Positions 18,255 through 27,426 of a DNA stretch of 64,000 bases are shown one piece after another; position 1 is the first letter of the stretch, and each line of letters starts with the position of its first letter. The notes beneath the pieces are model-generated. The model worked only from the letters and a program-made list of their open reading frames with translations. It was not told the origin of the DNA and did not search any database. The stretch spans positions 56,390 to 120,389 of the forward strand of contig NZ_MZGV01000008.1 of NCBI RefSeq assembly GCF_002029235.1. Direction: 5' to 3'. Position numbers and translations under genes: made by a program. The stretch is from Clostridium oryzae (GTDB taxonomy: Bacteria > Bacillota > Clostridia > Clostridiales > Clostridiaceae).

Positions 18255-19685
18255 ATGGATATCAATATAAATTTAAATAATGAAAAATACAGATATGATG
18301 TTTATCACATGGTAAATGTATTTTATCCGGATGCAGTAATATCCTTTGTGGAAAAAAATGAAAACATGATGGTATTACTTGAAAATAATAAGATATACAT
18401 TAAAAAAGCTGAGTTGAAAAAACAATTTCATTTTCAAGATGAGTTAAGTATAAAAGATTTTGTAAAGAAAAGTATGTATTTGTTTTTATCAGAAATCACT
18501 GGACTGCAACACCCTTGGGGGATAATGATAGGTATAAGACCTACTAAAATAGCGCAAACGCTTATAGACGAAGGTTATAATGATGAGCAAATCATAAATT
18601 ACTATGAAAAGTATTATTTGGTTCGTCATGATAAGGCGGAACTTAGTCTGAGTGTAGCGAAGGCTGAAAAGAAATTTATCAATAAGGATACTAAAATTAT
18701 AAGCATTTATGTAGGTATGCCCTTTTGTCCAACTAGATGTGCCTATTGTTCTTTTGCTTCCAATCCAATAGCTGGAAATGATAAATTAGTTAAACAGTAT
18801 TTAGAAAAATTAAACTATGAAATAGAACAAATAGCTGAGTATTTAGATGAAAAACGACTTAATGTGGAGTGTGTATATTTTGGAGGCGGCACACCAACTT
18901 CAGTTTGTGATGCAGATTTCGAGTATATAATGAAAAGCGTATATAATAAATTGGTAGAAGGCAGAAATGTGAAGGAGTTTACAGTCGAAGCAGGAAGACC
19001 AGATAGCATTACTGAAAATAAATTGAAAACAATGAAAAGATATAAGGTCGATAGGATAAGCATAAATCCTCAATCCATGAATGATGATACGCTTAGCAGA
19101 ATTGGCAGGAAACATTTTACAAAAGATGTTATAGATAAATTCAATTTAGCTAGACGATTAGGTTTTGATAATATAAATATGGATATAATTGTTGGGTTGC
19201 CAGGAGAAGGACTTGCAGAGATTAAAAATACCTGTAATGAACTTAAGGTACTTAGTCCAGAAAGTATAACAGTACATGGTATGGCTATAAAAAGAGCTTC
19301 CAAGCTTCATGAAATCAACATGAATTCAAACTATTTTTCGAAACTCAATAGTGAAGAATTAAATGCAATGTATGAGGAAACTAAAATTGCTGCAAAGGAG
19401 TTGAAGCTGCATCCATACTATATGTATAGACAGAAAAATATGGTAGGCAGCATGGAGAATGTTGGATTCTGTAAACCTGGTTTTGAAGGTATATATAATA
19501 TAGAAATGATGGAAGAAAGACAGACAGTTATAGCTTTAGGAGCAGGAGCAGTTTCGAAGATATATTTTTCAGAAGAGAACAGACTTGAAAGATATCCTAA
19601 TTTGAAGGATGTAAGAGAATATGTGAATAGAACAGAAGAGCTAGTACAGGGTAAATTGAAAATATTAAACACCCTTTATGTATAA
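18255..19685 (+). CDS. hemZ: Coproporphyrinogen dehydrogenase-like radical SAM protein HemZ
   Basis: The product (476 residues from the ATG at 18255, with TTGGAG 7 bases upstream) has the HemZ N-terminal region with PWGIMIGIRPTKIAQTL and a radical SAM core with the motif YVGMPFCPTRCAYCSFAS (CxxxCxxC) and YFGGGTPT. HemZ/HemN-like enzymes carry out oxygen-independent oxidation of coproporphyrinogen III, but many relatives have other roles and this region holds no other haem gene. The dtd-MBL-hemZ order is conserved in clostridia; hisS, commonly found next, is absent here. Confidence 0.88.
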   Translation: MDININLNNEKYRYDVYHMVNVFYPDAVISFVEKNENMMVLLENNKIYIKKAELKKQFHFQDELSIKDFVKKSMYLFLSEITGLQHPWGIMIGIRPTKIAQTLIDEGYNDEQIINYYEKYYLVRHDKAELSLSVAKAEKKFINKDTKIISIYVGMPFCPTRCAYCSFASNPIAGNDKLVKQYLEKLNYEIEQIAEYLDEKRLNVECVYFGGGTPTSVCDADFEYIMKSVYNKLVEGRNVKEFTVEAGRPDSITENKLKTMKRYKVDRISINPQSMNDDTLSRIGRKHFTKDVIDKFNLARRLGFDNINMDIIVGLPGEGLAEIKNTCNELKVLSPESITVHGMAIKRASKLHEINMNSNYFSKLNSEELNAMYEETKIAAKELKLHPYYMYRQKNMVGSMENVGFCKPGFEGIYNIEMMEERQTVIALGAGAVSKIYFSEENRLERYPNLKDVREYVNRTEELVQGKLKILNTLYV

Positions 19686-19713
19686 ATACAAATAAGTTTT
19701 AGGAGGAAAAATC

Positions 19714-21513
19714 ATGGCAGAGACATTAAATGGACTCAAGAGAACCATTATGTGTGGCGACGTAACAGAAACAAGCATTGATAAGAAGATAACCGTAATG
19801 GGATGGGTACAAAGAAAAAGAAATCTTGGAGGACTAATATTTGTAGACCTTAGAGATAAAGAAGGCATTTTGCAGATAGTATTTGGAGAGGAAATTAATA
19901 AAGGCGCCTTTGAAAAAGCGGACACATTAAGATCAGAGTATTGTATAGCTGTAACAGGCATGGTAGTAAAAAGGGAGTCTCCAAATGAAACAATGAAAAC
20001 GGGTATGGTTGAACTCAAAGGAGAAGAATTAAAGATATTATCTGAATCAGAAACTCCTCCTATATACATAAAAGACGATTTAGATGCATCAGAGAACATA
20101 AGACTTAAATATAGATATTTGGATTTGAGAAGACTTGATATGCAGAAAATTTTCAAAGTAAGACATAAGACTGCAAAGGCTATAAGAGATTATTTGGATG
20201 AAAATTTATTTTTAGAGGTAGAAACTCCAATATTAAATAAGAGTACTCCAGAAGGAGCTAGAGATTATCTCGTTCCAAGCAGAAATTATCCAGGAATGTT
20301 TTATGCACTTCCTCAATCTCCGCAGCTATTCAAACAGCTGCTTATGGTATCTGGATTTGATAAGTATTTCCAGATAGCAAAATGTTTTAGAGATGAAGAC
20401 CTTAGAGCTAACAGGCAGCCAGAGTTTACGCAGGTAGATATGGAAATGTCATTTGTTGAGGAAGATGATGTTATTGCATTAAGCGAAGGACTTATAAAAA
20501 AGATATTTAAAGATATACTCGATTATGATGTACAGGTACCAATAAAGAGAATGACCTATAAAGAAGCTATGGAAAAGTATGGCTCAGATAAACCAGATCT
20601 TCGTTTTGGTATGGAAATACAGGATATCTCAAATATAGCAGCTAGGACAGAGTTTGGCGTATTCAAGGGTGCTCTTGAAAACGGCGGATCTGTAAGAGCT
20701 ATAAGAGTTCCAGGAGCAGCTTCTATGGGAAGAAAGGATATAGACAGACTTGGAGAATTTGTAAAAACATATAAGGCTAAAGGTTTAGCATGGATTACAA
20801 TCAAGGATGAAGGAATTAAATCACCTATAGCTAAGTTTATGTCCGAAGATGTAATGAATGAAATAATTACGAAAATGGAAGCTGAGAAAGGCGATGCTAT
20901 ATTTATAGTAGCAGATAAGAACAAAACAGTGTTTGCCGCTCTTGGTGCGTTGAGACTTGAACTTGCAAGAAAGCTTGAGATTCTTAAGGACAACAAGGAA
21001 TTTAATTTTGTATGGATAACGGAATTCCCACTTCTGGCCTATGATGAAGAAGAACAGAGATATACAGCAGAGCATCATCCATTTACAATGCCTATGGATG
21101 AGGATATACAATACCTTGAGTCAGATCCAGGCAGGGTAAGAGCTAAGGCTTATGATATAGTATTAAACGGAGAAGAGCTTGGTGGAGGAAGTATCAGAAT
21201 ACATGATACGAAACTTCAGGAGAGAATGTTTAAAGTGCTTGGTTTTACTCAAGAGAAAGCATGGGAGAGATTTGGGTTCTTAATGGAAGCCTTTAAATTT
21301 GGACCACCACCACACGGTGGTTTAGCATTTGGCTTTGACAGAATGATTATGTTCCTTTGTAATACAGATAATATAAAGGATGTTATAGCATTCCCTAAAA
21401 ACCAGAATGCATATTGCCCAATGTCAGAGGCACCGAATGTAGTTGATGATAAACAATTAGAGGAACTTAGCATAAAGACAGTTAAGAAGGATAAAGAAAG
21501 CAGTGAAGAATAG
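19714..21513 (+). CDS. aspS: Aspartyl-tRNA synthetase
   Basis: The 599-residue class II synthetase has the N-terminal OB-fold anticodon domain (VMGWVQRKRNLGGLIFVDLRD), motif 1/2 (ETPILNKSTPEGARDYLVPSR, CFRDEDLRANRQPEFTQVDMEMSF), the bacterial-type GAD insertion (about residues 300-420) and motif 3 (GLAFGFDRMIM). Length and order match bacterial AspRS; whether it is discriminating cannot be decided by eye. AGGAGG precedes the ATG. A 16-pair terminator follows. Confidence 0.97.
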   Translation: MAETLNGLKRTIMCGDVTETSIDKKITVMGWVQRKRNLGGLIFVDLRDKEGILQIVFGEEINKGAFEKADTLRSEYCIAVTGMVVKRESPNETMKTGMVELKGEELKILSESETPPIYIKDDLDASENIRLKYRYLDLRRLDMQKIFKVRHKTAKAIRDYLDENLFLEVETPILNKSTPEGARDYLVPSRNYPGMFYALPQSPQLFKQLLMVSGFDKYFQIAKCFRDEDLRANRQPEFTQVDMEMSFVEEDDVIALSEGLIKKIFKDILDYDVQVPIKRMTYKEAMEKYGSDKPDLRFGMEIQDISNIAARTEFGVFKGALENGGSVRAIRVPGAASMGRKDIDRLGEFVKTYKAKGLAWITIKDEGIKSPIAKFMSEDVMNEIITKMEAEKGDAIFIVADKNKTVFAALGALRLELARKLEILKDNKEFNFVWITEFPLLAYDEEEQRYTAEHHPFTMPMDEDIQYLESDPGRVRAKAYDIVLNGEELGGGSIRIHDTKLQERMFKVLGFTQEKAWERFGFLMEAFKFGPPPHGGLAFGFDRMIMFLCNTDNIKDVIAFPKNQNAYCPMSEAPNVVDDKQLEELSIKTVKKDKESSEE

Positions 21514-21528
21514 TTAGATATAAGTTAA

Positions 21529-21579
21529 CGGCGTGTAATCTCAGAAAGTATCAAGCTGACTGAGGTTATGCGCTGTTTT
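21529..21579 (+). terminator. Terminator after aspS
   Basis: Bases 21529-21544 can pair fully, allowing G-U pairs, with 21560-21575, followed by TTTT. Confidence 0.8.
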
Positions 21580-21656
21580 CTATATTGCTGTAGGCTGGCT
21601 TATTATAGAGTGAAAGTGTAGAGAGAATTTTTCAGTTACATTAAGCTTTCGTCCTT

Positions 21657-21774
21657 ATATATAAGTTCTAATAAAGTTCTTACATTGTGACTTCTAAAAT
21701 ATCACTGCTAAGTAGGTTCGACCCTAGGATCTTTTAGGAGTCAGAATGTATTAGAACTTTAGAAACTTATATAT
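21657..21774. repeat. Large imperfect palindrome upstream of the CsoR-family gene
   Basis: The arms begin with ATATATAAG and end with CTTATATAT. The 5' arm (about 48 bases) and the reverse complement of the 3' arm share AAAGTTCT, ACATT, TGACT, CTAAAA and ATC in the same order with small offsets. The centre contains GGTTCGACC. It fills most of the 367-base gap between aspS and the repressor gene; the remainder holds the aspS terminator and the repressor promoter. Confidence 0.6.
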
Positions 21775-21811
21775 ATTTGAAACTTTTAAGATATTAGTGG
21801 ATATAATATAA

Positions 21812-21840
21812 TTGAGAATATTCTATGAAAATGCTATAAT
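21812..21840 (+). promoter_or_regulatory. Promoter of the CsoR-family gene
   Basis: TTGAGA (21812-21817), a 17-base spacer and TATAAT (21835-21840). Confidence 0.65.
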
Positions 21841-21880
21841 TAATTTGAAAATATACGGGGTATAGGTATGGTGAACAATT

Positions 21881-22147
21881 ATGGAAGAAGATAAATTGAA
21901 GAAAGATATAACGGTAAGACTTAGAAGAATTGATGGACAGGTAAAGGGTATAGAAAAGATGATACAAAGTGATACATGCTGTAAGGAAGTTCTTGTACAA
22001 ATAGCTGCAGTAAGAGCTGCCATAAATAAAGTTGGAGCTATGCTGATAGAAAGATATGCAACTCACTGTATGATGGGAGCAGAAGGGGAAGATTTAGAGG
22101 ATGGAATAAAGCAGCTTGTAAATACTATAAATACATTTATGAAATAA
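21881..22147 (+). CDS. CsoR/RcnR/FrmR-family transcriptional repressor
   Basis: The 88-residue all-helical protein has the family signature RLRRIDGQVKGIEKMI followed by CCKEVLVQIAAVRAAINKV. Copper-sensing CsoR uses Cys-His-Cys. Here C34 and C63 are in place of the two cysteines, but the histidine position is Y59. The protein may therefore sense something other than Cu(I), for instance persulfides as in CstR, or another thiol reagent. No transporter or rhodanese gene is adjacent, so the regulon is unknown. The ribosome binding site is weak. Confidence 0.85.
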   Translation: MEEDKLKKDITVRLRRIDGQVKGIEKMIQSDTCCKEVLVQIAAVRAAINKVGAMLIERYATHCMMGAEGEDLEDGIKQLVNTINTFMK

Positions 22148-22153
22148 ATAAAA

Positions 22154-22276
22154 AATGGGCGTATAATTTCCGTTGGGTTAAGGTTCTAAATGACCTTTAA
22201 CGGGTTATCTTCAAATGGTAATGAGAGAAAAGGATAACCCTGGACATAAAATGTCTCCTACGATTACACGCCCATT
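22154..22276 (-). ncRNA. Candidate structured RNA or three-armed terminator between convergent genes
   Basis: An outer stem pairs 22154-22167 with 22263-22276 (13 of 14 pairs). Inside are three hairpins: GTTAAGGT with ACCTTTAAC (22177-22201), GGGTTATC with GATAACCC (22202-22240), and GGACAT with ATGTCTCC (22242-22258). On the minus strand the outer stem is followed by ATTTTTTATTTATTT, so that strand is the likelier transcript, as the 3' end of the methyltransferase mRNA. The outer stem overlaps that gene's stop codon. I do not recognise an Rfam family. Confidence 0.5.
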
Positions 22277-22769
22277 ACCCTTTGCTCATATCGGATTTTT
22301 GTAATACCAATATTTTAAAGGAAGCATCTTCAATAACGGAGTCAACAATCAAATTGCTATAAGTATCGATAATATTTTCAAGTTTTGAAAGTACCCTTAT
22401 ATCCATTGACCATGTTGCTATTAATAGCAGATAACCGTTCGGTTTTGTAACTCTTATCATTTCATCTAGAGCTGGCTTCAAGACGTTTTGTAAGTGCCCT
22501 AATGCGTTATAACAGACAGTCGCATCAAAGGAATTATCCTCTAAAGCTAAATTTGTTACATCCATTTCTTTAAATTCAATATTGCTAGGAAAGGCCTGCA
22601 AATTTCTTTTCCTCAGTCTATCAAGCGAAATATCAGTAGCTACAACTTTTTTAGCATATTTACATGCAGCTAAACTAAAATTAGAATCCCCACAGGCTAC
22701 TTCTAAAACTTTTTTACCATCTAAATATGAAAATAAATTTTTAGTTATTATAGTTTCAGCTATTTTCAT
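22275..22769 (-). CDS. Class I SAM-dependent methyltransferase
   Basis: The 164-residue protein shows motif I LEVACGDSNFSLAA (residues about 19-33), an acidic motif ATDISLDRL, and MDVTNLALEDNSFDATVCYNALGHL typical of Methyltransf_11 enzymes. The start has AAAGGAGATGG upstream. The substrate is unknown. It is convergent with the CsoR-family gene and divergent from the C69 peptidase. Confidence 0.8.
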   Translation of the reverse strand: MKIAETIITKNLFSYLDGKKVLEVACGDSNFSLAACKYAKKVVATDISLDRLRKRNLQAFPSNIEFKEMDVTNLALEDNSFDATVCYNALGHLQNVLKPALDEMIRVTKPNGYLLLIATWSMDIRVLSKLENIIDTYSNLIVDSVIEDASFKILVLQKSDMSKG

Positions 22770-22865
22770 TTTAAGTCCATCTCCTTTGAATTGATACAGC
22801 AGGCTTTGAACTTTTACATAATCCCTAATTTTATTTTATCATTATGAAATAGTAATGCAACAATT

Positions 22866-22967
22866 ATAGGGTTTCTGTATCGAAACTTAATTTATACATG
22901 TACCAAAATCTCGGCTTCTGGAGATTTTGGTACATGTATAAATTAATAGTTGAGTTAGAAACCCTAT
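22866..22967. repeat. Palindromic repeat element, copy 1
   Basis: ATAGGGTTTCT (22866-22876) pairs with AGAAACCCTAT (22957-22967) and a perfect 22-base stem pairs 22891-22912 with 22921-22942. It shares its ends and the segment TTAATAGTTGA with copy 2 at 24693. It lies in the 415-base gap between the methyltransferase and the C69 gene. The rest of that gap holds a CACTGAAA/TTTCAGTG inverted repeat (22977-23037) and AT-rich DNA. Confidence 0.75.
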
Positions 22968-23184
22968 ATAGGGAAACACTGAAAAAATTTAACTTCAGCT
23001 TGTTTGAAAACTTCAAATCTCCAATGGTCTTTCAGTGCGTGTAAATTGATAATGTTGGAATAAATGATATGGTATACTTGCATATTTAATGTGTTGATGG
23101 GATAATATTACTTACATTGAATAAATAGGAACAATACAATTTGTGTATTTATGAAATTAATTTAGGTATATAGGGGGAAAAAGA

Positions 23185-24681
23185 ATGTTTAAAAAAAAGT
23201 TTTTAAGTAAAGTTTTAGTAAGTATAATTGCACTAAGTGCAGCATCTCCAGCTCTAGGCACGTTTGCCTGCACTACAGTTATAGTTGGTAAGGATGCCAC
23301 GGCAGACGGTTCTACGGTAATAGCGAGAAATGAGGATTCCAATCCTGCATCGGCAAAACATTTTGTTGTAAGAAAAGCTAAGGATAATCCAGCTGGCACT
23401 ATATATACATCCAAGGGAAATGGGTTTAAGTGCGTGCTGCCGAAGCATCAATATAAATATACAGCGACACCGGAGTGGAGCGATTTTGAAGGACAGTTTG
23501 AAGAAGCTGGAATCAATGAAAAGGGAGTAGCTATGAGTGCAACTGAAACTATAGGTTCCAATGCTAAGGTGATGGCTGTAGATCCATTTGTTGAGAATGG
23601 AATAGAGGAAGATGCTATGGAGACAGTAGTTCTACCTTACATAAAATCTGCAAGGGAAGGAGTTCAAAGACTAGGCGATATTATAACTAAACAAGGTGCA
23701 GGGGAAGCAGATGGAATTATATTTTCAGACAAAAATGAGGTATGGTACATGGAAATAGGTTCGGGACATGAATGGGTAGCGAGAAGGGTCCCGGATAATT
23801 CTTATGCTGTAATAGCAAATCAGACTGCAATTGAAGATGTAGATTTTAGTGATAGTAAAGATTATATGTATTCTAGCGATTTAAAGTCATTTGTAGAGAA
23901 TAATAAATTAAATCCAGATGAAAACGGAAAATTCATATTCAGAGATATTTTTGGCACTAATAATGATGGTGATGCGATAGGAAATATTCCTCGTGTATGG
24001 GACGGGCAAAGAATTTTATCTCCTTCACAAACTAAGGATCAAAAAGTAACCGCTAAAGATATTCCGTTGTTTCGTACACCTGATCAAAAGATAACTGTGG
24101 AAGATGTAGGCAAGGTACTTAGTTCACATTTTGCAGGAACTGATTATGATGTAACTGAAAAAGATTATAGTAAATATAATTATTGGCCAATAAATAATCC
24201 AACAAATCAAGAATCACATATAATTCAACTTAGACCTAATATGCCAGATCAAATTTCTGGGATACAGTGGGTTGCAATGGCATCACCGGAAACATCAGTT
24301 TATGTACCGTTTTATGCTGGAATAACAACTACACCTAAGGCTTATCAGATTGGAACGAATACTCCAGATACAAAATCAGCTTTTTGGACATATCGTATGA
24401 CGCAGGTATTAGCAACACCACATTATAACGATTTTCTTAGTAAGTTTATACAGCCATTTCAAACGACAGTAAATAAACAATTAAATGATAATATAGTTGC
24501 ATCAGATAAAAAAGCACTAAGCATATATAAATCTAATCCAAGCAAACTGACAAGTTATCTTAACAAAGAAGGTCAAAAAGATGCGGATTATGCTTTAAGA
24601 GAATTTAGAAAATTAAATAATACATTAATTAAAGAATCTACAGGATATTTACCTTTATATAATCAGAAGTGTACAAATTAG
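23185..24681 (+). CDS. Secreted C69-family dipeptidase (Ntn hydrolase)
   Basis: The 498-residue protein has a signal peptide (MFKKKF, hydrophobic core, SPALGTFA) followed at once by CTTVIVGKDATADGSTVIARNED, the C69/U34 dipeptidase A signature; C29 should be the N-terminal nucleophile exposed by cleavage. Other family parts include FEEAGINEKGVAMSATET and EVWYMEIGSGHEW. It probably trims dipeptides outside the cell. GGGGG precedes the ATG. Two related palindromic elements flank it, so the gene may have been transferred or is insulated by them. Confidence 0.9.
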   Translation: MFKKKFLSKVLVSIIALSAASPALGTFACTTVIVGKDATADGSTVIARNEDSNPASAKHFVVRKAKDNPAGTIYTSKGNGFKCVLPKHQYKYTATPEWSDFEGQFEEAGINEKGVAMSATETIGSNAKVMAVDPFVENGIEEDAMETVVLPYIKSAREGVQRLGDIITKQGAGEADGIIFSDKNEVWYMEIGSGHEWVARRVPDNSYAVIANQTAIEDVDFSDSKDYMYSSDLKSFVENNKLNPDENGKFIFRDIFGTNNDGDAIGNIPRVWDGQRILSPSQTKDQKVTAKDIPLFRTPDQKITVEDVGKVLSSHFAGTDYDVTEKDYSKYNYWPINNPTNQESHIIQLRPNMPDQISGIQWVAMASPETSVYVPFYAGITTTPKAYQIGTNTPDTKSAFWTYRMTQVLATPHYNDFLSKFIQPFQTTVNKQLNDNIVASDKKALSIYKSNPSKLTSYLNKEGQKDADYALREFRKLNNTLIKESTGYLPLYNQKCTN

Positions 24682-24692
24682 AAAAGTTGTTG

Positions 24693-24791
24693 ATAGGGTT
24701 TCTATACATAAAATTAACTTATACATTCTGAATTATCGAAAGCTTTAACGATGATTCAGCGTGTATAAGTTAATAGTTGAAGTAGAAACTT
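24693..24791. repeat. Palindromic repeat element, copy 2 (also likely bidirectional terminator)
   Basis: It starts ATAGGGTTTCT like copy 1 and ends with TTAATAGTTGAAGTAGAAACTT. The inner 25-base arms (24714-24738 and 24748-24772) pair at 22 positions. It lies between the convergent C69 and ThrE-like genes, reaching the stop codon of the latter, so it may end both transcripts. Confidence 0.7.
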
Positions 24792-25230
24792 AATTTTTAG
24801 CAGTTCTTTTTACGTTTGAATGTAATATTCTTGAGACAGAAGCAACAAGTAATATGCCAATAGACAATGCCCCTGCACTCATCAGAGTTTGAATTCCGTA
24901 ATGCAGTGAGGAAGTGACATTTCCTTTTATTAATTCATAGCTTGTATAGTACATACCGCCGCCTGGAACTATCGGGAGTAATGAACATATTATAAAGGTA
25001 GTAACAGGGGCTTTATTTATCCTTGCCATTATTTCTGAATATGCTGCAATGAATATGGAGGAAACAAACATAGACATTGTAATAGAAAGAGAGAATGATT
25101 GCATAAATAAATAAACAAACCAGCCTATGCCGCCGCCAATGGAAGTGTAGATTAAATTTTTTCCTCTAATATTAAAAAGAACACAGAAGAAAAGCGTAGC
25201 CAGCATGGCGTAAATAACTTTTAATATCAT
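24790..25230 (-). CDS. ThrE-type threonine/serine exporter, C-terminal subunit (DUF3815)
   Basis: This protein (146 residues from the ATG at 25230) has four to five membrane segments and the pattern SLLPIVPGGGMYYTSYELIKG typical of the smaller half of split ThrE exporters. I chose 25230 because GGAGGT lies 8 bases upstream and the start overlaps the previous stop as ATGA; an in-frame ATG at 25260 would overlap further. It presumably acts as a complex with the product of the upstream gene. Confidence 0.85.
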   Translation of the reverse strand: MILKVIYAMLATLFFCVLFNIRGKNLIYTSIGGGIGWFVYLFMQSFSLSITMSMFVSSIFIAAYSEIMARINKAPVTTFIICSLLPIVPGGGMYYTSYELIKGNVTSSLHYGIQTLMSAGALSIGILLVASVSRILHSNVKRTAKN

Positions 25231-26009
25231 ATTATTGTACCTCCGAAAATGCTTATCCATATTTTCAATACGATACCGCTGCCTGATGATATCGCAGCAG
25301 CTATCAATAAGGCTTCAGCTATTCTAGCTACACCGGATACAAGATCACCGCCGATAACATCTCTTATTGCGTTAGTAATAGCGATACCAGGTACTAAAAG
25401 CATTATAGCACCTATTATTACATAATCCATGTTAGAAGATACACCTAAGTTTATGAATACCAACGCCAAAAGTGCGGTTATAGCTCCGCCTAGAGCATTT
25501 GTAAAAAAACTATTTATATCAAATTTAGAAAATGCATAAATAAGTAATTGAATAATTGCTCCAATTATACACGCACCGACAAAATCTTTAGGATTTCCAC
25601 CGAACATAAGGGTGAAAAAACCAGCACTGGCGGCAGCACAAATTACAGTCATATTTTTGCTGTAAGGAGGTTCTTTATCAATAGCTTTAAGTGCTTCAAT
25701 AAATTCGTCAGCTGTTAATTTGTGATCACATATTTTTCTTGATAAATCATTAACCATAGCAATTTTATGTAAATCTACTGTTCTTTTACGTATTCTTTTT
25801 ATATTTGATACAGTATGCCCATCTTTATCGATTACTGACATCATTATTCCTGTAGGAGTCACAAAACTATCGGCGTAAGCTACACCGAAGGCATTACATA
25901 TTCTTATAATGGTGTCCTCAACTCGATAGGTTTCACCACCATTTTCAAGAATGATTTTTCCGGCCTTTACGGCCCAATAAGCTACTTTGTTAACGTCCAA
26001 ATAAATCAC
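25227..26009 (-). CDS. ThrE-type threonine/serine exporter, N-terminal subunit (DUF1212)
   Basis: The 260-residue protein has the ThrE N-terminal region (ILENGGETYRVEDTIIRICNAFG and VTPTGIMMSV) followed by five or so membrane segments from about residue 118, with GAIMLLVPGIAITNAIRDVIGGDLVSG. In Corynebacterium ThrE, both parts are one protein; here they are separate and translationally coupled. The specific amino acid or dicarboxylate substrate is inferred only from the family. Confidence 0.88.
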   Translation of the reverse strand: MIYLDVNKVAYWAVKAGKIILENGGETYRVEDTIIRICNAFGVAYADSFVTPTGIMMSVIDKDGHTVSNIKRIRKRTVDLHKIAMVNDLSRKICDHKLTADEFIEALKAIDKEPPYSKNMTVICAAASAGFFTLMFGGNPKDFVGACIIGAIIQLLIYAFSKFDINSFFTNALGGAITALLALVFINLGVSSNMDYVIIGAIMLLVPGIAITNAIRDVIGGDLVSGVARIAEALLIAAAISSGSGIVLKIWISIFGGTII

Positions 26010-26118
26010 CTGCTTAAGTTTTAGTAGATATCACTCAAGTATTATAGCACAAAAAATAGGCACTTCCCATATGCACTTGGCGTAAAAACAAAATTCATAA
26101 TTATTCATTATTGTGAGT

Positions 26119-26147
26119 TGATAAAAGTATATTTGAACATTATAATA
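26119..26147 (+). promoter_or_regulatory. Promoter of glyA
   Basis: TTGATA (26119-26124), a 17-base spacer and TATAAT (26142-26147), 30 bases before the start codon. Confidence 0.7.
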
Positions 26148-26177
26148 AAAATATAGCAAAAGTTAAGGAGTGATACG

Positions 26178-27413
26178 ATGGATTTTTCAAATTTAAGCCA
26201 TAATGATCAAGAAATATTTAACTTAATAGAAAAAGAAAATGATAGACAGGAGTATAACATTGAACTTATAGCTTCTGAGAATTTCACAAGTCAAGCCGTT
26301 ATGGAAGCAATGGGATCACAGCTTACGAATAAATATGCAGAAGGATATCCTGGAAAAAGATATTACGGCGGGTGTCATGTAGTAGATGAGGTAGAGGATT
26401 TGGCAAGGGATAGAATGAAAGAGCTTTTTGGAGCAGAACATGTGAATGTACAGCCTCATTCAGGATCTCAAGCAAACATGGCAGTATATCTTTCAGTACT
26501 CGAAACAGGAGATACTGTACTTGGAATGAATTTAAGCCATGGAGGACATCTTACTCATGGAAGTCCAGTAAACTTTTCTGGAAAGTTATTTAACTTCGTT
26601 TCCTACGGTGTAGACGACAAGACTGAAAATATAAATTATGATGAATTAAGGGAGCTAGCACTTAAGCATAAACCTAAAATGATTGTTTCAGGAGCAAGTG
26701 CATACCCAAGAGTAATAGATTTTAAGAGGATAAGAGAAATCTGTGATGAAGTTGGTGCATATATGATGGTAGATATAGCTCATATAGCTGGCTTAGTTGC
26801 TACTGGACTCCATCCATCACCTGTTCCATACGCTGATTTTGTAACAACTACTACTCATAAAACATTAAGAGGACCAAGAGGCGGAGCTATTATGTGCAAG
26901 GAGAAATATGCTAAAGCCTTGGATAAAGCTATATTTCCTGGAATTCAGGGAGGACCGCTTATGCATATTATTGCAGCAAAGGCAGTATGTTTTAAGGAAG
27001 CTTTGAGCCCTGAATATAAGGAGTATATGACTCAGGTAGTTAAGAATGCAAAAGTTCTTTCAGAGGAACTTATCAAATATGATTTTAGACTTGTATCTGG
27101 CGGAACAGATAACCATTTAATGCTTGTTGACCTTACAAACAAGGGTATAACAGGAAAAGATGCTGAAAAGTTATTAGATTCAATAGGTATTACGGCAAAT
27201 AAAAATACCATCCCATTTGAAAAGCTTAGTCCATTTATTACAAGTGGTATAAGAATAGGTACTCCAGCAGTGACTACAAGGGGCTTTAAAGAAGAGGAAA
27301 TGAAGAAGATAGCCTATTATATTAATTATGCAATAGAAAACAGAGATAAGGATTTAACCGCTATAAGAGAAGAAATAAAAGGGCTCTGCAGCAAATTTCC
27401 AATATATAAGTAG
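26178..27413 (+). CDS. glyA: Serine hydroxymethyltransferase
   Basis: GlyA interconverts serine and glycine with tetrahydrofolate, the main one-carbon source. The 411-residue PLP enzyme shows [64 protein letters not shown] (as separate motifs, with the PLP lysine in [13 protein letters not shown]) and [20 protein letters not shown] is 8 bases before the ATG. It is followed at 13 bases by a flavin reductase gene. Confidence 0.97.
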   Translation: MDFSNLSHNDQEIFNLIEKENDRQEYNIELIASENFTSQAVMEAMGSQLTNKYAEGYPGKRYYGGCHVVDEVEDLARDRMKELFGAEHVNVQPHSGSQANMAVYLSVLETGDTVLGMNLSHGGHLTHGSPVNFSGKLFNFVSYGVDDKTENINYDELRELALKHKPKMIVSGASAYPRVIDFKRIREICDEVGAYMMVDIAHIAGLVATGLHPSPVPYADFVTTTTHKTLRGPRGGAIMCKEKYAKALDKAIFPGIQGGPLMHIIAAKAVCFKEALSPEYKEYMTQVVKNAKVLSEELIKYDFRLVSGGTDNHLMLVDLTNKGITGKDAEKLLDSIGITANKNTIPFEKLSPFITSGIRIGTPAVTTRGFKEEEMKKIAYYINYAIENRDKDLTAIREEIKGLCSKFPIYK

Positions 27414-27426
27414 AGGAGGTCTTTTT

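Noticed and set aside
20556..20996. 146-codon open frame on the minus strand within aspS
   Set aside because: It lies entirely inside aspS, has no ribosome binding site and a Ser/Leu/Ile-rich composition typical of an antisense shadow.
21714..21726. GGTTCGACC resembling a tRNA T-arm
   Set aside because: The flanking bases do not form a T-stem or an acceptor stem, and it is the centre of a larger palindrome.
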